A DNA stretch of 64,000 bases, from NCBI RefSeq assembly GCF_019263585.2, contig NZ_JADQDF010000001.1, positions 3,162,001-3,226,000 on the forward strand, read 5' to 3'. The notes beneath the pieces are model-generated. The model saw only the letters and a list, made by a program, of their open reading frames with translations. It was not told the DNA's origin and did no database searches. The number at the start of each line of letters is the position of its first letter. The stretch's first letter is position 1. The DNA comes from Pseudonocardia oceani. Its GTDB lineage: Bacteria > Actinomycetota > Actinomycetes > Mycobacteriales > Pseudonocardiaceae. This document shows, piece by piece, positions 29,239-38,199 of the stretch. The translations under genes were made by a program, and so were the position numbers.

Positions 29239-29847
29239 TCAGGCCGCCCGGTCGTAGTCGGCGACGCGCCAGACACCGTCCTCGGTGAGCACCACGAGGA
29301 CCACCAGCGTGAGCGCGTCGGTCTGCACGGCGACGTCGACGGACCCGGCCGCCACCCGCTGCGCCGACGGCGCCCCGGTGACGCGCGTGGCCGGCACCGC
29401 CGACGGGTCGACGGTGGCCAGCACGCCCAGGTACTCGTCGGTCGTGAGCGGCCGCAGCCCCTCCAGCCACTGCGCGGGCGGGGTGCCGTCGGGCGGGCGC
29501 ACCCACGCGGCCGCCCACTGCGCGGCCACGTCCAGGGCGGCGGCGGGGGCGCTGGAGACGGGCAGCGGGCTGGGCGTCAGCTCGGGGATCGGCGGCAGCG
29601 CGGTCGGCGTCGGGGTGCGGGAGGCGCCCGACGGCGCGGTGGTCTGCGGGGCGCGCGTCCCCGTCGTCGACGACGGGGAGGCGGTCGGGGCGGGGTCGGG
29701 AGCCACCCGCCCGAGCACGGCGCTGACGGCGAGCACGACCGCGAGCAGCACCCCCGCGGACACGGCGAGCCGGGCGGGCGAGCGCAGCGGCCACTGCCAG
29801 ATCGTCCGGTAGGCCGCAGCGCGGCCGCGCGGGGACCTAATCGGCAC
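29239..29847 (-). CDS. VirB8/TcpC-like conjugation-type membrane protein
   Basis: This 202-residue protein has a short cytoplasmic N-terminus, one membrane helix (RLAVSAGVLLAVVLAVSAVLG), a Pro-, Thr- and Ser-rich stretch of about 50 residues, and a C-terminal domain of about 105 residues. That domain has the alternating pattern of an NTF2-like fold (LDVAAQWAAAWVRPPDG and LTTDEYLGVLA helices, then DALTLVVLVVLTEDGVWRVADYD strands). This layout is that of TcpC/VirB8 proteins that hold the channel together. Assignment rests on topology and operon position, not on a close match. GTG 29847 overlaps the stop of the VirB6-like gene. Confidence 0.65.
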   Translation of the reverse strand: MPIRSPRGRAAAYRTIWQWPLRSPARLAVSAGVLLAVVLAVSAVLGRVAPDPAPTASPSSTTGTRAPQTTAPSGASRTPTPTALPPIPELTPSPLPVSSAPAAALDVAAQWAAAWVRPPDGTPPAQWLEGLRPLTTDEYLGVLATVDPSAVPATRVTGAPSAQRVAAGSVDVAVQTDALTLVVLVVLTEDGVWRVADYDRAA

Positions 29848-31768
29848 GGCCACCGCCCGTGCGGTCGTAGACGGGGCGGTCGTGGACGGGGCCGGACGAG
29901 CCGCGCGCCGGCGGGCGGTAGATGCGGTAGACCGGCACGCCGTCGACGATCTCGGCCTGCACCGGGCGGGCGCCGCCCGGGCGCCGCGGGACGGAGTCGG
30001 GCCGCCGGTAGATCGTGCGGTCGTCGACCTCGCCGGGCTCCGACCAGCGCGGCACCGCCCCGGCGCCGCCGACCCCGCCGCCGCCCGCCGGCAGCGCGGG
30101 GCGCCGCGCGCCGGGCACCAGCGTGGGCGTGGACGGGATCTCGATCTCGGTGCGGGGCCGGGTGACGCGCTCGGCGGTGGCCCGCACCCGCATCGGCGCC
30201 TCGGCCTCGGGGCGGGGGCCGCCGGTGTGGGACGCACCGGCCGCGGCGCCGCGGCGCTCGTCCCACCAGCGCGACTGCCGGTCGTCATCGGGGCCGCCGC
30301 GCATCCGCTGCCAGACCCGCGACATCGGGCCGGAGCCCGCGCCGGGCACGATCCCGCCGAACTGCTCGCGGGTGAGCGACACCATCGACACCAGCCGCCG
30401 GAACGGCCGCGCCACCGCCCACAGCACCACCGTGACGACACCGGTGACGAGCAGCGCCAGCCACAGGTCGATCCCGGACCCCGGCCGGAACAGCGACACG
30501 ACCAGCAGCGCGTGCAGCCCGGCCAGCGCCCCGACGACGAGGGTGTTGACGATCGCCGCGCCGCCGACGCGCAGCAGCGCGGGCAGGATCTCGGGCTTGA
30601 GCACGGCGACGACCGCGATGGCCGGCGCCGTCATCACCATGAGCCGCAGCACCAGCATCGCGACCAGGACGAGCACCTTGGACAGCAGCTGGAACAGCGC
30701 GATGCACAGCGCCTGCACGACCGCGAGGATGCCGGCGCCGGTGCGGCTGCCCGCCTCGCCGGTGAAGTAGGGGTAGCGGTCGCCCATCCGCTCGCCGATC
30801 GCGGCGAAGTCGTTCTTCTTCTGCTCGGCGAGCTCGAGGGTGTCGCGGCCCTCGGCGATCTCGGCCTTCGTGAAGGTCTGCGCGCGCAGCAGGTCGCGGC
30901 CCAGCTCCTGGGCCTGCGGGACGTCGGGCGAGCCGAACTCGCCGCGCAGCCAGTTCTGGTAGATCACGTTGTCGACGAGCACCGTCGGCAGCGTGTCGCG
31001 GTTGCCCAGCCCGACCTGGTCGAGGAAGCCCTCCTGCATCGACGTGACGCCGTCGAGCAGCAGGCCGTCGGCGGCCTTCGCCCAGTCGACGGGCGTCAGG
31101 TACGCCGCGGAGCCGATGACGAGCGCCACCAGCGCGAACGCCCCCCGGCGGGCCTGCTGCGCGAGGTCGCCGCGCAGCGCGAGCAGCAGCAGGACCACCG
31201 CGAGCACGGCGAGGACGGGGCCGATGAACGTGCTGAACACGGCGTCGTACATCGCGGTGGTGCCGGCGGTGATGAGATCGTCGAGCGGGGAGAGCAGCTC
31301 GCCGCCGTCGGCGATCAGGTAGTGCGACCAGTTGACGCCGCCGACGGTGAACTTGGCGACGTTGAACGCCTGGTTGCCCATCCACGTGTCGGTGGTGCTG
31401 GCCGGGTTGAACACGGCGGCGCCGGCGCAGCCCAGGTCGTAGTTGTGCCAGAGCAGCCCGGCGTAGCCGACCTCGTCGTAGACGCTGCCCGGCTCGCCGA
31501 CGCCGTAGACCGGCGGGTCCAGCGATCCGACCAGCCCGGTGCCGGGCCGGTCGGGCTCCGGCGACTCCTTGCAGTCGAGCGGCTGCGCCATCGCCGGGCT
31601 GCCGATCAGCACCGAGCCACCGACCAGGGCGGTGACGACGAGCAGGGCCGCCCGCCGCGAGCGCGGGCGCTCGGCGCGGGTCGCCCTGCGCCGTCGGTGG
31701 GCCGCGGCCAGCAGGGCGGCGACGATCACCAGCCCCACCGGCAGCAGCCCCGCCGGTGCAGCGGTCAC
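29837..31768 (-). CDS. VirB6/TrbL-like polytopic membrane protein
   Basis: This 643-residue protein would form the inner-membrane part of a type IV secretion channel. Two N-terminal hydrophobic segments (one resembling a signal, ending GSPAMAQ) are followed by an extracytoplasmic stretch of about 140 residues. Five or six further helices include FIGPVLAVLAVVLLLLAL, FQLLSKVLVLVAMLVLRLMV and LWLALLVTGVVTVVLWAVA. The last 200 residues are a charged, Pro- and Arg-rich cytoplasmic tail with repeated YRI/YRR motifs. Such TrbL/VirB6-type layout is common in Gram-positive conjugation systems. GTG 31768 overlaps the VirB4-like stop by four bases. Confidence 0.75.
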   Translation of the reverse strand: MTAAPAGLLPVGLVIVAALLAAAHRRRRATRAERPRSRRAALLVVTALVGGSVLIGSPAMAQPLDCKESPEPDRPGTGLVGSLDPPVYGVGEPGSVYDEVGYAGLLWHNYDLGCAGAAVFNPASTTDTWMGNQAFNVAKFTVGGVNWSHYLIADGGELLSPLDDLITAGTTAMYDAVFSTFIGPVLAVLAVVLLLLALRGDLAQQARRGAFALVALVIGSAAYLTPVDWAKAADGLLLDGVTSMQEGFLDQVGLGNRDTLPTVLVDNVIYQNWLRGEFGSPDVPQAQELGRDLLRAQTFTKAEIAEGRDTLELAEQKKNDFAAIGERMGDRYPYFTGEAGSRTGAGILAVVQALCIALFQLLSKVLVLVAMLVLRLMVMTAPAIAVVAVLKPEILPALLRVGGAAIVNTLVVGALAGLHALLVVSLFRPGSGIDLWLALLVTGVVTVVLWAVARPFRRLVSMVSLTREQFGGIVPGAGSGPMSRVWQRMRGGPDDDRQSRWWDERRGAAAGASHTGGPRPEAEAPMRVRATAERVTRPRTEIEIPSTPTLVPGARRPALPAGGGGVGGAGAVPRWSEPGEVDDRTIYRRPDSVPRRPGGARPVQAEIVDGVPVYRIYRPPARGSSGPVHDRPVYDRTGGGRAD

Positions 31769-34596
31769 CGCACGACCCCCCCGGTGGGCCGGACGCGGTC
31801 GGCGTCGAGGTCGTCGGCGAAGCCCTCGTCGAGGACGTCGTCGTCGGAGAGCTCGTCGTAGCCTCCGCGGGGCAGGTCCTCGGCGACGATCTCGCCGGAC
31901 AGGACCGGCGGGGGTTCGTCGGGCGCGCGGACCGCCGCCTGCGCCACGGGCACGCCGCGGGCGGAGACGCGGCTCGCGTCGGGGTTGGTGTCCAGCGCGG
32001 CCCGGACGTGCTCCAGGTGCGGGGCCTCCAGGTCGATCCGGATCTTCTCGACGCCGCCGTGGCCGTCGGCGAAGACGAACTGGCGCGGCGTGTCGTCGGG
32101 CCGGTCGTCGTGGCGCGGGCGCGGCGAAAGCGTGCCGAGCATCTGCTCGTAGCCGACGCCGGTGGGCACCTTGAGCAGGCGCAGGGCCTCGTCCTGGGCC
32201 TCGCCGTCGTCGGTACGCCCGACGAACACGGCGTTGACCAGCGACGCGAACCCCGACACCCGCAGCAGGTCGCCCGCGAGCTGCGAGGCGAACAGCGCGC
32301 GCACGTTGAACTTGCGGGAGTCGCGGGCGAGGCGGTCGATGAGGACCTTGCCGGTGGGCACCTGCGAGAGGAAGTGCGTCTCGTCGAGCGCGACGCCCTT
32401 GCGCAGGTTGCGGTCGGCCTCGTAGATCGTGCGCTGGGTGAGCCAGGACGCGAGGTTGAGCAGCTCGACGGCCAGCGACTCGCCGTCGGTCCACTCCTCG
32501 CGCGGGCTGCCCGGCCGCGGCAGCGTCATGCCCTGCATCGTCAGCACGGTGAGCCGGTAGTCGCGCTCGTCCTGCCAGGGGTCGTCGCGGGTGGTGTCGG
32601 GGAACAGCAGCGCGGCCTGGGGGAGCTCGCGGCGCTCCTCGAGGAAGTCGGCGACGACGCCGGCGTGCTCCTCGCCCTCGCGGGCGTGGCGGCGCAGGGC
32701 GTCGATGACGAGGCCGGGGTGGCGGTCGTTCGCGCCGCCCACCTCGCGGACGGCGCGCAGCAGCACGATCCGGGTGTGCGGCAGCCGGGAGATGTCGTAG
32801 GGCAGCAGTCCGGTGAGCACGTCGAGGACGAGCCGGCGTCTCGTGGCGGCGGCGAGGCTGCGCTCGCGGCGCCACGCCCGCTCGGGGTCCTCCTCGTCGG
32901 CGAAGTGGTCGGGCCGCGGCTCGGCGACGACGCGGTAGGGGTTGAGGATGCCGGGGTCGGCGCGCAGCAGGTTGATGTGCCGGCTGAACGGGGCGAGCTC
33001 GGGCAGGCGCGTCAGCTCGGCGAGCGGGCCCGACGGGTCGAGCACGGTCCAGCGCGCGCCGGAGCGCAGTGTCTTGTAGACGATCAGGCCGGTGAGGAAC
33101 GACTTGCCCGACCCCAGCCCGCCGACGACGGCGGTGAGCCCGGAGGAGCGGCGCACCTCCTGCGCGAGCCACGGGTCCCACGCCACGGGGCGGCGGGTGG
33201 CGGTGCAGGTCTCACCGATCATGATGCCGCGGCGGTCGCCCACGCTGGCGGTGGCCGCGGGGACGGCCGCGGCCGCCCAGGTGACCGAGCCGCGGCGGCG
33301 GTAGGCGGTGGAGGCCAGCGGCTCGCCCGGGATGAACTCCCGCGCGTACTTGTACTGCGCCTCGGGGTGCTCCATCTGCACCTTGGGGCGGTAGACGTCG
33401 AGCACCTGCTGGGCGCGGCTGACGGCCTCCGCCTCGTCCTTGCCCGACACCGCGACCCGCCACCAGCCGTAGAGGCGGGTGTTGAGCTGGGTGAGCCCGG
33501 ACGTCAGCTCGTCCTCGACCTCCAGCACCCGGTCGGCCTGGCGCGCCAGCGACATCGGCGGGTCGAGGTCGTGGTCGTGGGTGTAGTGCCGGATCTGGGA
33601 GCGGACCTTGCCCATCTGCCGCTGCAGCTCGCCCGCTACCTCCTCGGGACGCCGGACGTAGATGCGCGCCGACCACTCCACCGGGAACGGGAGGCGGTCG
33701 GAGTGCTGCATCCACGGGTCGTCGACCTCGGGGATGCGCAGGCCCTCCATCAGCCCGACCGACAGCACGGCCACGTTGCGCTGCACCGTCTGCGAGCGGA
33801 TGCGACCGACCACCTTGACGGTGGGGGCATAGGGCTCCTGGTGCATGTCGACGCCGTCGGTGAAGCCCGCGAGGTCCTCGGTCTCCCAGCGCGACACCCC
33901 GCCGGGCACGACCGACAGGGTGCGCGGCGCGGGGAGCCCGAGCGCGCAGGAGCGCTGCATCAGCCAGGCGACGTCGTCGGGACGCGCGGGCACGGCGTCG
34001 AGTCCGCTGCCCGCGACCAGCTCGTCGATGTGGGCGACCTCGGAGTCGAGCGCGGCCAGCTCGGCGCGCACCGCGGCGGGCGCGATGCGCTCCAGCACGG
34101 GGGCGGCGGCGTCGACCCAGCGGTCGAGCATCCCGCGACCGGAGACCTCGACGCCGAGGAACACCTCCTTGTCGCTCATCGACAGCCCCATGAGGTGGCG
34201 CTGCTCGCCCTCGAGGAAGCCGTCCCAGCCCAGGGCGCCGGCGACGTCGGGCATGCGGCCGAGCGCGTTGTTGTCGAACGACTCCGCCCACATGTGCACC
34301 GGGTACGGGCGGGTGGTGACGCGCAGGTGCAGCCAGCGGCCCTGCAGCTCGCCGAGCTGCGCGGCGATCTGGCGGATCAGCACCTCGCGCTGGGAGTCGG
34401 AGCGGAAGCTCCAGGCCTGCGCGGCGAGCCGGTACCAGGCCATGACCTGCGTACTGGTGCGCGTCAGGTGGCCGTCGATCGAGCGCAGCGCGATGTCGGG
34501 GGTGTACTTCGGCAGGCCGGACTCCCCGGCGAGCGCGCGTCTTCGGCGGCGGCGCGGCTCGTCGGAGGCGGGGCGCGCCGCGTCACGCCGCGCCAC
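31765..34596 (-). CDS. VirB4-like secretion ATPase
   Basis: This is a 943-residue cytoplasmic ATPase of the VirB4/TraC class. An N-terminal region of about 470 residues, with WHLRV-type strands and long helices, precedes an HerA/FtsK-like ATPase. Walker A is GGLGSGKS near residue 492 and Walker B is in KGVALDETHFLS near residue 700. The sensor-type segment ASQLAGDLLRVSGF follows. The protein belongs to the ATP-binding SCO6880/VirB4 proteins of actinobacteria. GTG 34596 is preceded by GGGGAGG eight bases upstream and overlaps the PrgI-like gene by 14 bases. It should power assembly and export. Confidence 0.85.
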   Translation of the reverse strand: MARRDAARPASDEPRRRRRRALAGESGLPKYTPDIALRSIDGHLTRTSTQVMAWYRLAAQAWSFRSDSQREVLIRQIAAQLGELQGRWLHLRVTTRPYPVHMWAESFDNNALGRMPDVAGALGWDGFLEGEQRHLMGLSMSDKEVFLGVEVSGRGMLDRWVDAAAPVLERIAPAAVRAELAALDSEVAHIDELVAGSGLDAVPARPDDVAWLMQRSCALGLPAPRTLSVVPGGVSRWETEDLAGFTDGVDMHQEPYAPTVKVVGRIRSQTVQRNVAVLSVGLMEGLRIPEVDDPWMQHSDRLPFPVEWSARIYVRRPEEVAGELQRQMGKVRSQIRHYTHDHDLDPPMSLARQADRVLEVEDELTSGLTQLNTRLYGWWRVAVSGKDEAEAVSRAQQVLDVYRPKVQMEHPEAQYKYAREFIPGEPLASTAYRRRGSVTWAAAAVPAATASVGDRRGIMIGETCTATRRPVAWDPWLAQEVRRSSGLTAVVGGLGSGKSFLTGLIVYKTLRSGARWTVLDPSGPLAELTRLPELAPFSRHINLLRADPGILNPYRVVAEPRPDHFADEEDPERAWRRERSLAAATRRRLVLDVLTGLLPYDISRLPHTRIVLLRAVREVGGANDRHPGLVIDALRRHAREGEEHAGVVADFLEERRELPQAALLFPDTTRDDPWQDERDYRLTVLTMQGMTLPRPGSPREEWTDGESLAVELLNLASWLTQRTIYEADRNLRKGVALDETHFLSQVPTGKVLIDRLARDSRKFNVRALFASQLAGDLLRVSGFASLVNAVFVGRTDDGEAQDEALRLLKVPTGVGYEQMLGTLSPRPRHDDRPDDTPRQFVFADGHGGVEKIRIDLEAPHLEHVRAALDTNPDASRVSARGVPVAQAAVRAPDEPPPVLSGEIVAEDLPRGGYDELSDDDVLDEGFADDLDADRVRPTGGVVR

Positions 34597-34999
34597 GCCG
34601 GCGACCTCCCCTGCGACGCGGGCGGGCCGCCGAGACGGCGGGCCCGGTGCGGACGTGCCCGGAGCGCACGGCGCCACCGGCCACGGCGGTGCTGGCGCGC
34701 GGGCCGCGGACCTCGTGGCCGAACAGCGACACGACCTGGCCCAGCGGGCGCTCGTAGTCGATGCGCTGGCCCAGGAAGCGGGTGACGAGCACGGTGATGA
34801 TCAGCGCCCAGGCGACGGAGAAGAAGTCGAGGCCGATGCCCAGCCGTCGCTGGACGAACATCACGAGGATCATCGCGAGCAGGCCGACGCCGTAGGAGAC
34901 GTAGCGGGCCCGCCACGGGAAGGTGGCGCGCGGTGGCCCGAGCCAGACGGAGTCGACCCGGTACACCTCGTCGTCGGTGCGGACGAGCACTCCCGTCAC
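34583..34999 (-). CDS. PrgI/VirB3-like small membrane protein
   Basis: This 138-residue protein begins TGVLVRTDDEVYRVDSVWLGPPRATFPWRARYV. Two closely spaced membrane helices follow (YGVGLLAMILVMFVQRRLGIG and FFSVAWALIITVLVTRFLG), then the conserved-looking IDYERPLGQVVSLFGHEVRGPR and a basic tail. This is the size and topology of PrgI/VirB3 (TcpE) proteins, which sit next to VirB4 in the operon as here. GTG 34999 overlaps the upstream pilin-like gene stop by four bases. Confidence 0.75.
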   Translation of the reverse strand: MTGVLVRTDDEVYRVDSVWLGPPRATFPWRARYVSYGVGLLAMILVMFVQRRLGIGLDFFSVAWALIITVLVTRFLGQRIDYERPLGQVVSLFGHEVRGPRASTAVAGGAVRSGHVRTGPAVSAARPRRRGGRRRGAA

Positions 35000-35253
35000 C
35001 CCGTGAGGAGGCTGGCCAGGAAACTGCCGATCTGCGGCCCGTTGCCCGACACGGCGATCCCGAGCGCGACCAGCCCGATGATGAGGCCGACGCTGCGCCG
35101 GGCGACGCCGGCGTTGTCGCCGCGTCCCCCGATCCACAGCAGGATCACGGCGATCCCCAGGAGGACGAGGGGAACCACGTTCTCCTGGATCCAGGTCTGC
35201 AGTCCCCCGGTGCCCACCCCGCCCTGGGCGAGGGCGAACAGTTCAGGGTCCAT
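34996..35253 (-). CDS. VirB2/TrbC-like pilin-type membrane peptide
   Basis: This 85-residue protein has an N-terminal amphipathic stretch (MDPELFALAQGGVGTGGLQTWI), a long hydrophobic helix (VVPLVLLGIAVILLWIGG), a short basic turn (NAGVARRS), and a second helix (VGLIIGLVALGIAVSG). This is the arrangement of TrbC/VirB2 pilins. It is the first gene of the operon. ATG 35253 has GGAGGAG nine bases upstream. No signal-peptidase site is obvious, as for other Gram-positive VirB2-like peptides. Confidence 0.75.
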   Translation of the reverse strand: MDPELFALAQGGVGTGGLQTWIQENVVPLVLLGIAVILLWIGGRGDNAGVARRSVGLIIGLVALGIAVSGNGPQIGSFLASLLTG

Positions 35254-35703
35254 CACGGTGACTCCTCCGACGATCGTGGACGCCACGTGGTCGGGTGGCC
35301 ACGGGCGTGCACATCCCAGTGCGGGCAGGCGGTGCCGTCCGGCACAGCTCTGCACCGAGTGAAACACGAGCCACGGGGGCAATCCTAGAGTGCTCGCCCG
35401 GTTACGGCCCGTCTGGGCGCGCGCCGTTGGCGCAGGCACACGCGAATCTCACCGGACGTGCCCGGGTGCGCTCCCGCGGCCCGCCGTTCGGGGGTACCCG
35501 TGCGGCCCCCGGTGCGGGTCGCTCCTCCGACCCGGTGCGAGCCTTCTCACTCGCGGGCTCGCCCTCCCGAGGTCGCGGCGGTCGGTTACCGCTGGGTAGG
35601 TTGTAGGCCGGTCCGGACACCGTCGGAGCAGGTGGCGGCGGGCTAGTCTGCTGCGCGAGGTCCGCGATCCACCACTCGCGGACCAGTCCTGGGAGGAACA
35701 CCC
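35254..35703. other. 450-bp divergent intergenic region
   Basis: No gene is seen. The small open frames have shadow composition. The left side carries the leader and presumably the promoter of the secretion operon (minus strand). The right side carries the etfD promoter and its GGGAGGA ribosome site at about 35691. The dyad at 35586-35599 is the only motif that could be tied to another gene in this window. Confidence 0.6.
35586..35599 (+). promoter_or_regulatory. TTACCG-N2-GGGTAG operator-like dyad upstream of etfD
   Basis: TTACCGCTGGGTAG lies 105 bases before the etfD start. It matches the consensus TTACCG-N-Y-G-R-GTA-R shared with the two copies in front of the acyl-CoA dehydrogenase at 62403. 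The outer TTAC and GTAR form a dyad, so a dimeric repressor (TetR-like) is a plausible binder. Confidence 0.55.
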
Positions 35704-38139
35704 GTGGTTGTGAGACTGATCATCGGCCTGGCGATGACGGTGATCGCGTTGGCGGTCTCCGGCCGCCGCGCGTTCTGGATCTACAAGCTGATCTCGTCGG
35801 GTCAACCGGCGAACGACCGGACCGAGGGGTTGGGCCAGCGGGTCCGGGCGCAGTTCGTGGAGGTGTTCGGGCAGCGCAAGCTGTTGAAGTGGTCGGTGCC
35901 CGGGTTGGCGCACCTGTTCACGTTCTACGCGTTCGTCATCCTGATCACGGTGTATCTGGAGGCCTACGGGGCGTTGTTCGTGCCGGACTTCGCGATCCCG
36001 CTGATCGGGACGTGGCCGGTGCTGGGGTTCCTGCAGGACACGATCGCGGTGCTGGCGATGCTGTCGTTGGTGGTGTTCGCGGTGATCCGGGTGCGCAACG
36101 CTCCCGAGCGCCGCGCCCGGGCGTCGCGGTTCTACGGCTCCCACACCGGTGGTGCGTGGCTGATCCTGTTCATGATCTTCAACGTGCTGTGGACGCTGTT
36201 CCTCTACCGCGCGGCGGCCTCGGCGCTGGGCTACCTGCCCTACGAGAGCGGTGCGTGGGCCTCGATCGGGCTGGGCCGGTTGTTCGCCGGGGTCCCGGAG
36301 CCGACGCTGGAGATCATCGAGAGCGTCGGGCTGCTCCTGCACATCGGTGTGATGCTGGTGTTCACGGTGATCATCGCCTACAGCAAGCACCTGCACATCT
36401 TCACCGCGCCGATCAACGTCTCGGCCAAGCGCTTCCCCAAGGCGCTGGGTCCGTTGCCGGCGATGGAGTCGGACGGCAAGAAGATCGACTTCGAGGACCC
36501 GGGCGAGGACGACGTGTTCGGTCGCGGGAGGATCGAGGACTTCACGTGGAAGGGCATGTTGGACTTCGCGACCTGCACCGAGTGCGGTCGCTGCCAGTCC
36601 CAGTGCCCGGCGTGGAACACCGGCAAGCCGCTGTCGCCGAAGTTGCTGATCATGGACCTGCGCGATCACATGAACGCGAAGGCCCCGTACATGATCGGCG
36701 GGCGGGACATGCCCGAGGAGGGCTCGATCGACTGGGCCGCCGGGCTGGACGCCCACCCGGGTCACGGGGTGCCGGAGTCCGGGTTCGAGCGCGTGCGCGG
36801 GTCCGGGCCCGAGCAGGCCGCGCGCCCGCTGGTGGGCACCGCCGAGCAGGGCGGGGTGATCGACCCGGACGTGCTGTGGTCGTGCACCACGTGCGGGGCG
36901 TGCGTGGAGCAGTGCCCGGTCGACATCGAGCACGTCGACCACATCGTGGACATGCGCCGCAACCAGGTCCTGATCGAGTCGGAGTTCCCCTCCGAGCTCG
37001 GGGTGCTGTTCAAGAACCTGGAGAACAAGGGCAACCCGTGGGGGCAGAACCAGCGCGAGCGCCTGGACTGGACCAAGAAGCTCGACTTCGAGGTCAACGT
37101 CTTCGGTGCCGACGGGGCGGACAAGCTGGCCCCGGAGGTGGAGTACCTGTTCTGGATCGGCTGCGCGGGCGCGTTCGACGACGGGCAGAAGAAGACCGTG
37201 CAGGCCACCGCGGAGCTGCTCACCCGCGCCGGGGTCGAGTACGTGGTGCTGGGCCCGGAGGAGACCTGCACCGGTGACCCGGCGCGGCGCTCGGGCAACG
37301 AGTTCCTGTTCCAGATGCTGGCCCAGCAGAACGTCGAGGTCCTCAACGCGGTGTTCGAGGGGCGCGAGGCCGGCACCCGCAAGATCGTCACGACGTGTCC
37401 GCACTGCCTGAACACCCTCGGCCGGGAGTACCCGCAGCTCGACGGTCACTACGAGGTCGTGCACCACACGCAGCTGCTCAACAAGCTGGTCCGCGAGGGC
37501 AAGCTCGTCCCGGTGGCCGCACCGGACGCCGGCGGTGTCGACGGTTCCGGGCCGGCGCCGGTCACCTACCACGACCCGTGCTACCTGGGCCGGCACAACG
37601 AGGTCTACGAGGAGCCGCGTGAGCTCATCGGCGCCGCACTGGGATCCACCGGCGCGACGCTGACGGAGATGCCGCGGCACGCCGACCGCTCGATGTGCTG
37701 CGGCGCGGGTGGTGCGCGGATGTGGATGGAGGAGCGGATCGGGCAGCGGGTCAACGTCAACCGCACCGAGGAGGCCCTGGCCACCCTAGGTGCCGGTGCC
37801 CCCTCGGAGACGACGCTCAACGACTCCGGCGCCAACGAGCAGACCAGCGGTGTGAAGGGTTCGGACGGCGCGGCCGCCGGCGGCACGATCGCGGTGGGTT
37901 GCCCGTTCTGCAAGACGATGCTCTCGGACGGGCTCACCCAGAAGCAGGGTGAGGGCGCAGGGGAGAACGTCCAGATCCAGGACGTCTCCCAGATGCTGCT
38001 CACCGCGGTGAAGCGCGGTGACGCCTCCGGCAACGGCCACTCGGCCAACGGCTCGTCCGCGAACGGCTCGTCCGCCAACGGCACCGCCCCGGCGGCGGCT
38101 CCGGCGGAGGAGCCCGCGAAGGGCGACGCCCAGAGCTGA
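35704..38139 (+). CDS. etfD: EtfD-type membrane iron-sulfur oxidoreductase (Rv0338c homolog)
   Basis: This 811-residue membrane protein passes electrons from reduced electron-transfer flavoprotein to the quinone pool; the M. tuberculosis orthologue EtfD is needed for beta-oxidation. Five or six N-terminal helices (residues about 5-240) with heme-type His positions precede two 4Fe-4S sites (CTECGRCQSQCP and CTTCGACVEQCP). Two CCG-type domains follow, with blocks at TTCPHCLNT, HDPCYLGRHNEVYEE and MCCGAGGARMW, and later CPFC. The tail holds a short repeat of SANGS/SSANG units and is hydrophilic. The GTG start at 35704 is the family-typical position. A strong hairpin terminator follows. Confidence 0.92.
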   Translation: MVVRLIIGLAMTVIALAVSGRRAFWIYKLISSGQPANDRTEGLGQRVRAQFVEVFGQRKLLKWSVPGLAHLFTFYAFVILITVYLEAYGALFVPDFAIPLIGTWPVLGFLQDTIAVLAMLSLVVFAVIRVRNAPERRARASRFYGSHTGGAWLILFMIFNVLWTLFLYRAAASALGYLPYESGAWASIGLGRLFAGVPEPTLEIIESVGLLLHIGVMLVFTVIIAYSKHLHIFTAPINVSAKRFPKALGPLPAMESDGKKIDFEDPGEDDVFGRGRIEDFTWKGMLDFATCTECGRCQSQCPAWNTGKPLSPKLLIMDLRDHMNAKAPYMIGGRDMPEEGSIDWAAGLDAHPGHGVPESGFERVRGSGPEQAARPLVGTAEQGGVIDPDVLWSCTTCGACVEQCPVDIEHVDHIVDMRRNQVLIESEFPSELGVLFKNLENKGNPWGQNQRERLDWTKKLDFEVNVFGADGADKLAPEVEYLFWIGCAGAFDDGQKKTVQATAELLTRAGVEYVVLGPEETCTGDPARRSGNEFLFQMLAQQNVEVLNAVFEGREAGTRKIVTTCPHCLNTLGREYPQLDGHYEVVHHTQLLNKLVREGKLVPVAAPDAGGVDGSGPAPVTYHDPCYLGRHNEVYEEPRELIGAALGSTGATLTEMPRHADRSMCCGAGGARMWMEERIGQRVNVNRTEEALATLGAGAPSETTLNDSGANEQTSGVKGSDGAAAGGTIAVGCPFCKTMLSDGLTQKQGEGAGENVQIQDVSQMLLTAVKRGDASGNGHSANGSSANGSSANGTAPAAAPAEEPAKGDAQS

Positions 38140-38150
38140 GCACGACGCAC

Positions 38151-38192
38151 CGGCGGGGTCCGGTCCGGGGGAACCCGGGCCGGACCCCGCCG
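38151..38192 (+). terminator. Hairpin terminator downstream of etfD
   Basis: The arms 38151-38163 (CGGCGGGGTCCGG) and 38180-38192 are perfect 13-base complements around a 16-base loop that itself can form CCGGG/CCCGG pairs. It sits 12 bases after the etfD stop and just before the end of the convergent gene, so it may serve both transcripts. Confidence 0.8.
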
Positions 38193-38199
38193 TCGTCGG

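Noticed and set aside
28365..29288. Plus-strand frame over the VirB1-like gene
   Set aside because: The NlpC/P60 catalytic motifs are on the minus strand. The plus-strand product is a His-, Arg- and Gly-rich shadow.
35295..35606. 103-residue plus-strand frame upstream of etfD
   Set aside because: Arg-, Pro- and Gly-rich with no family pattern. It covers the expected promoter region of the divergent operons.
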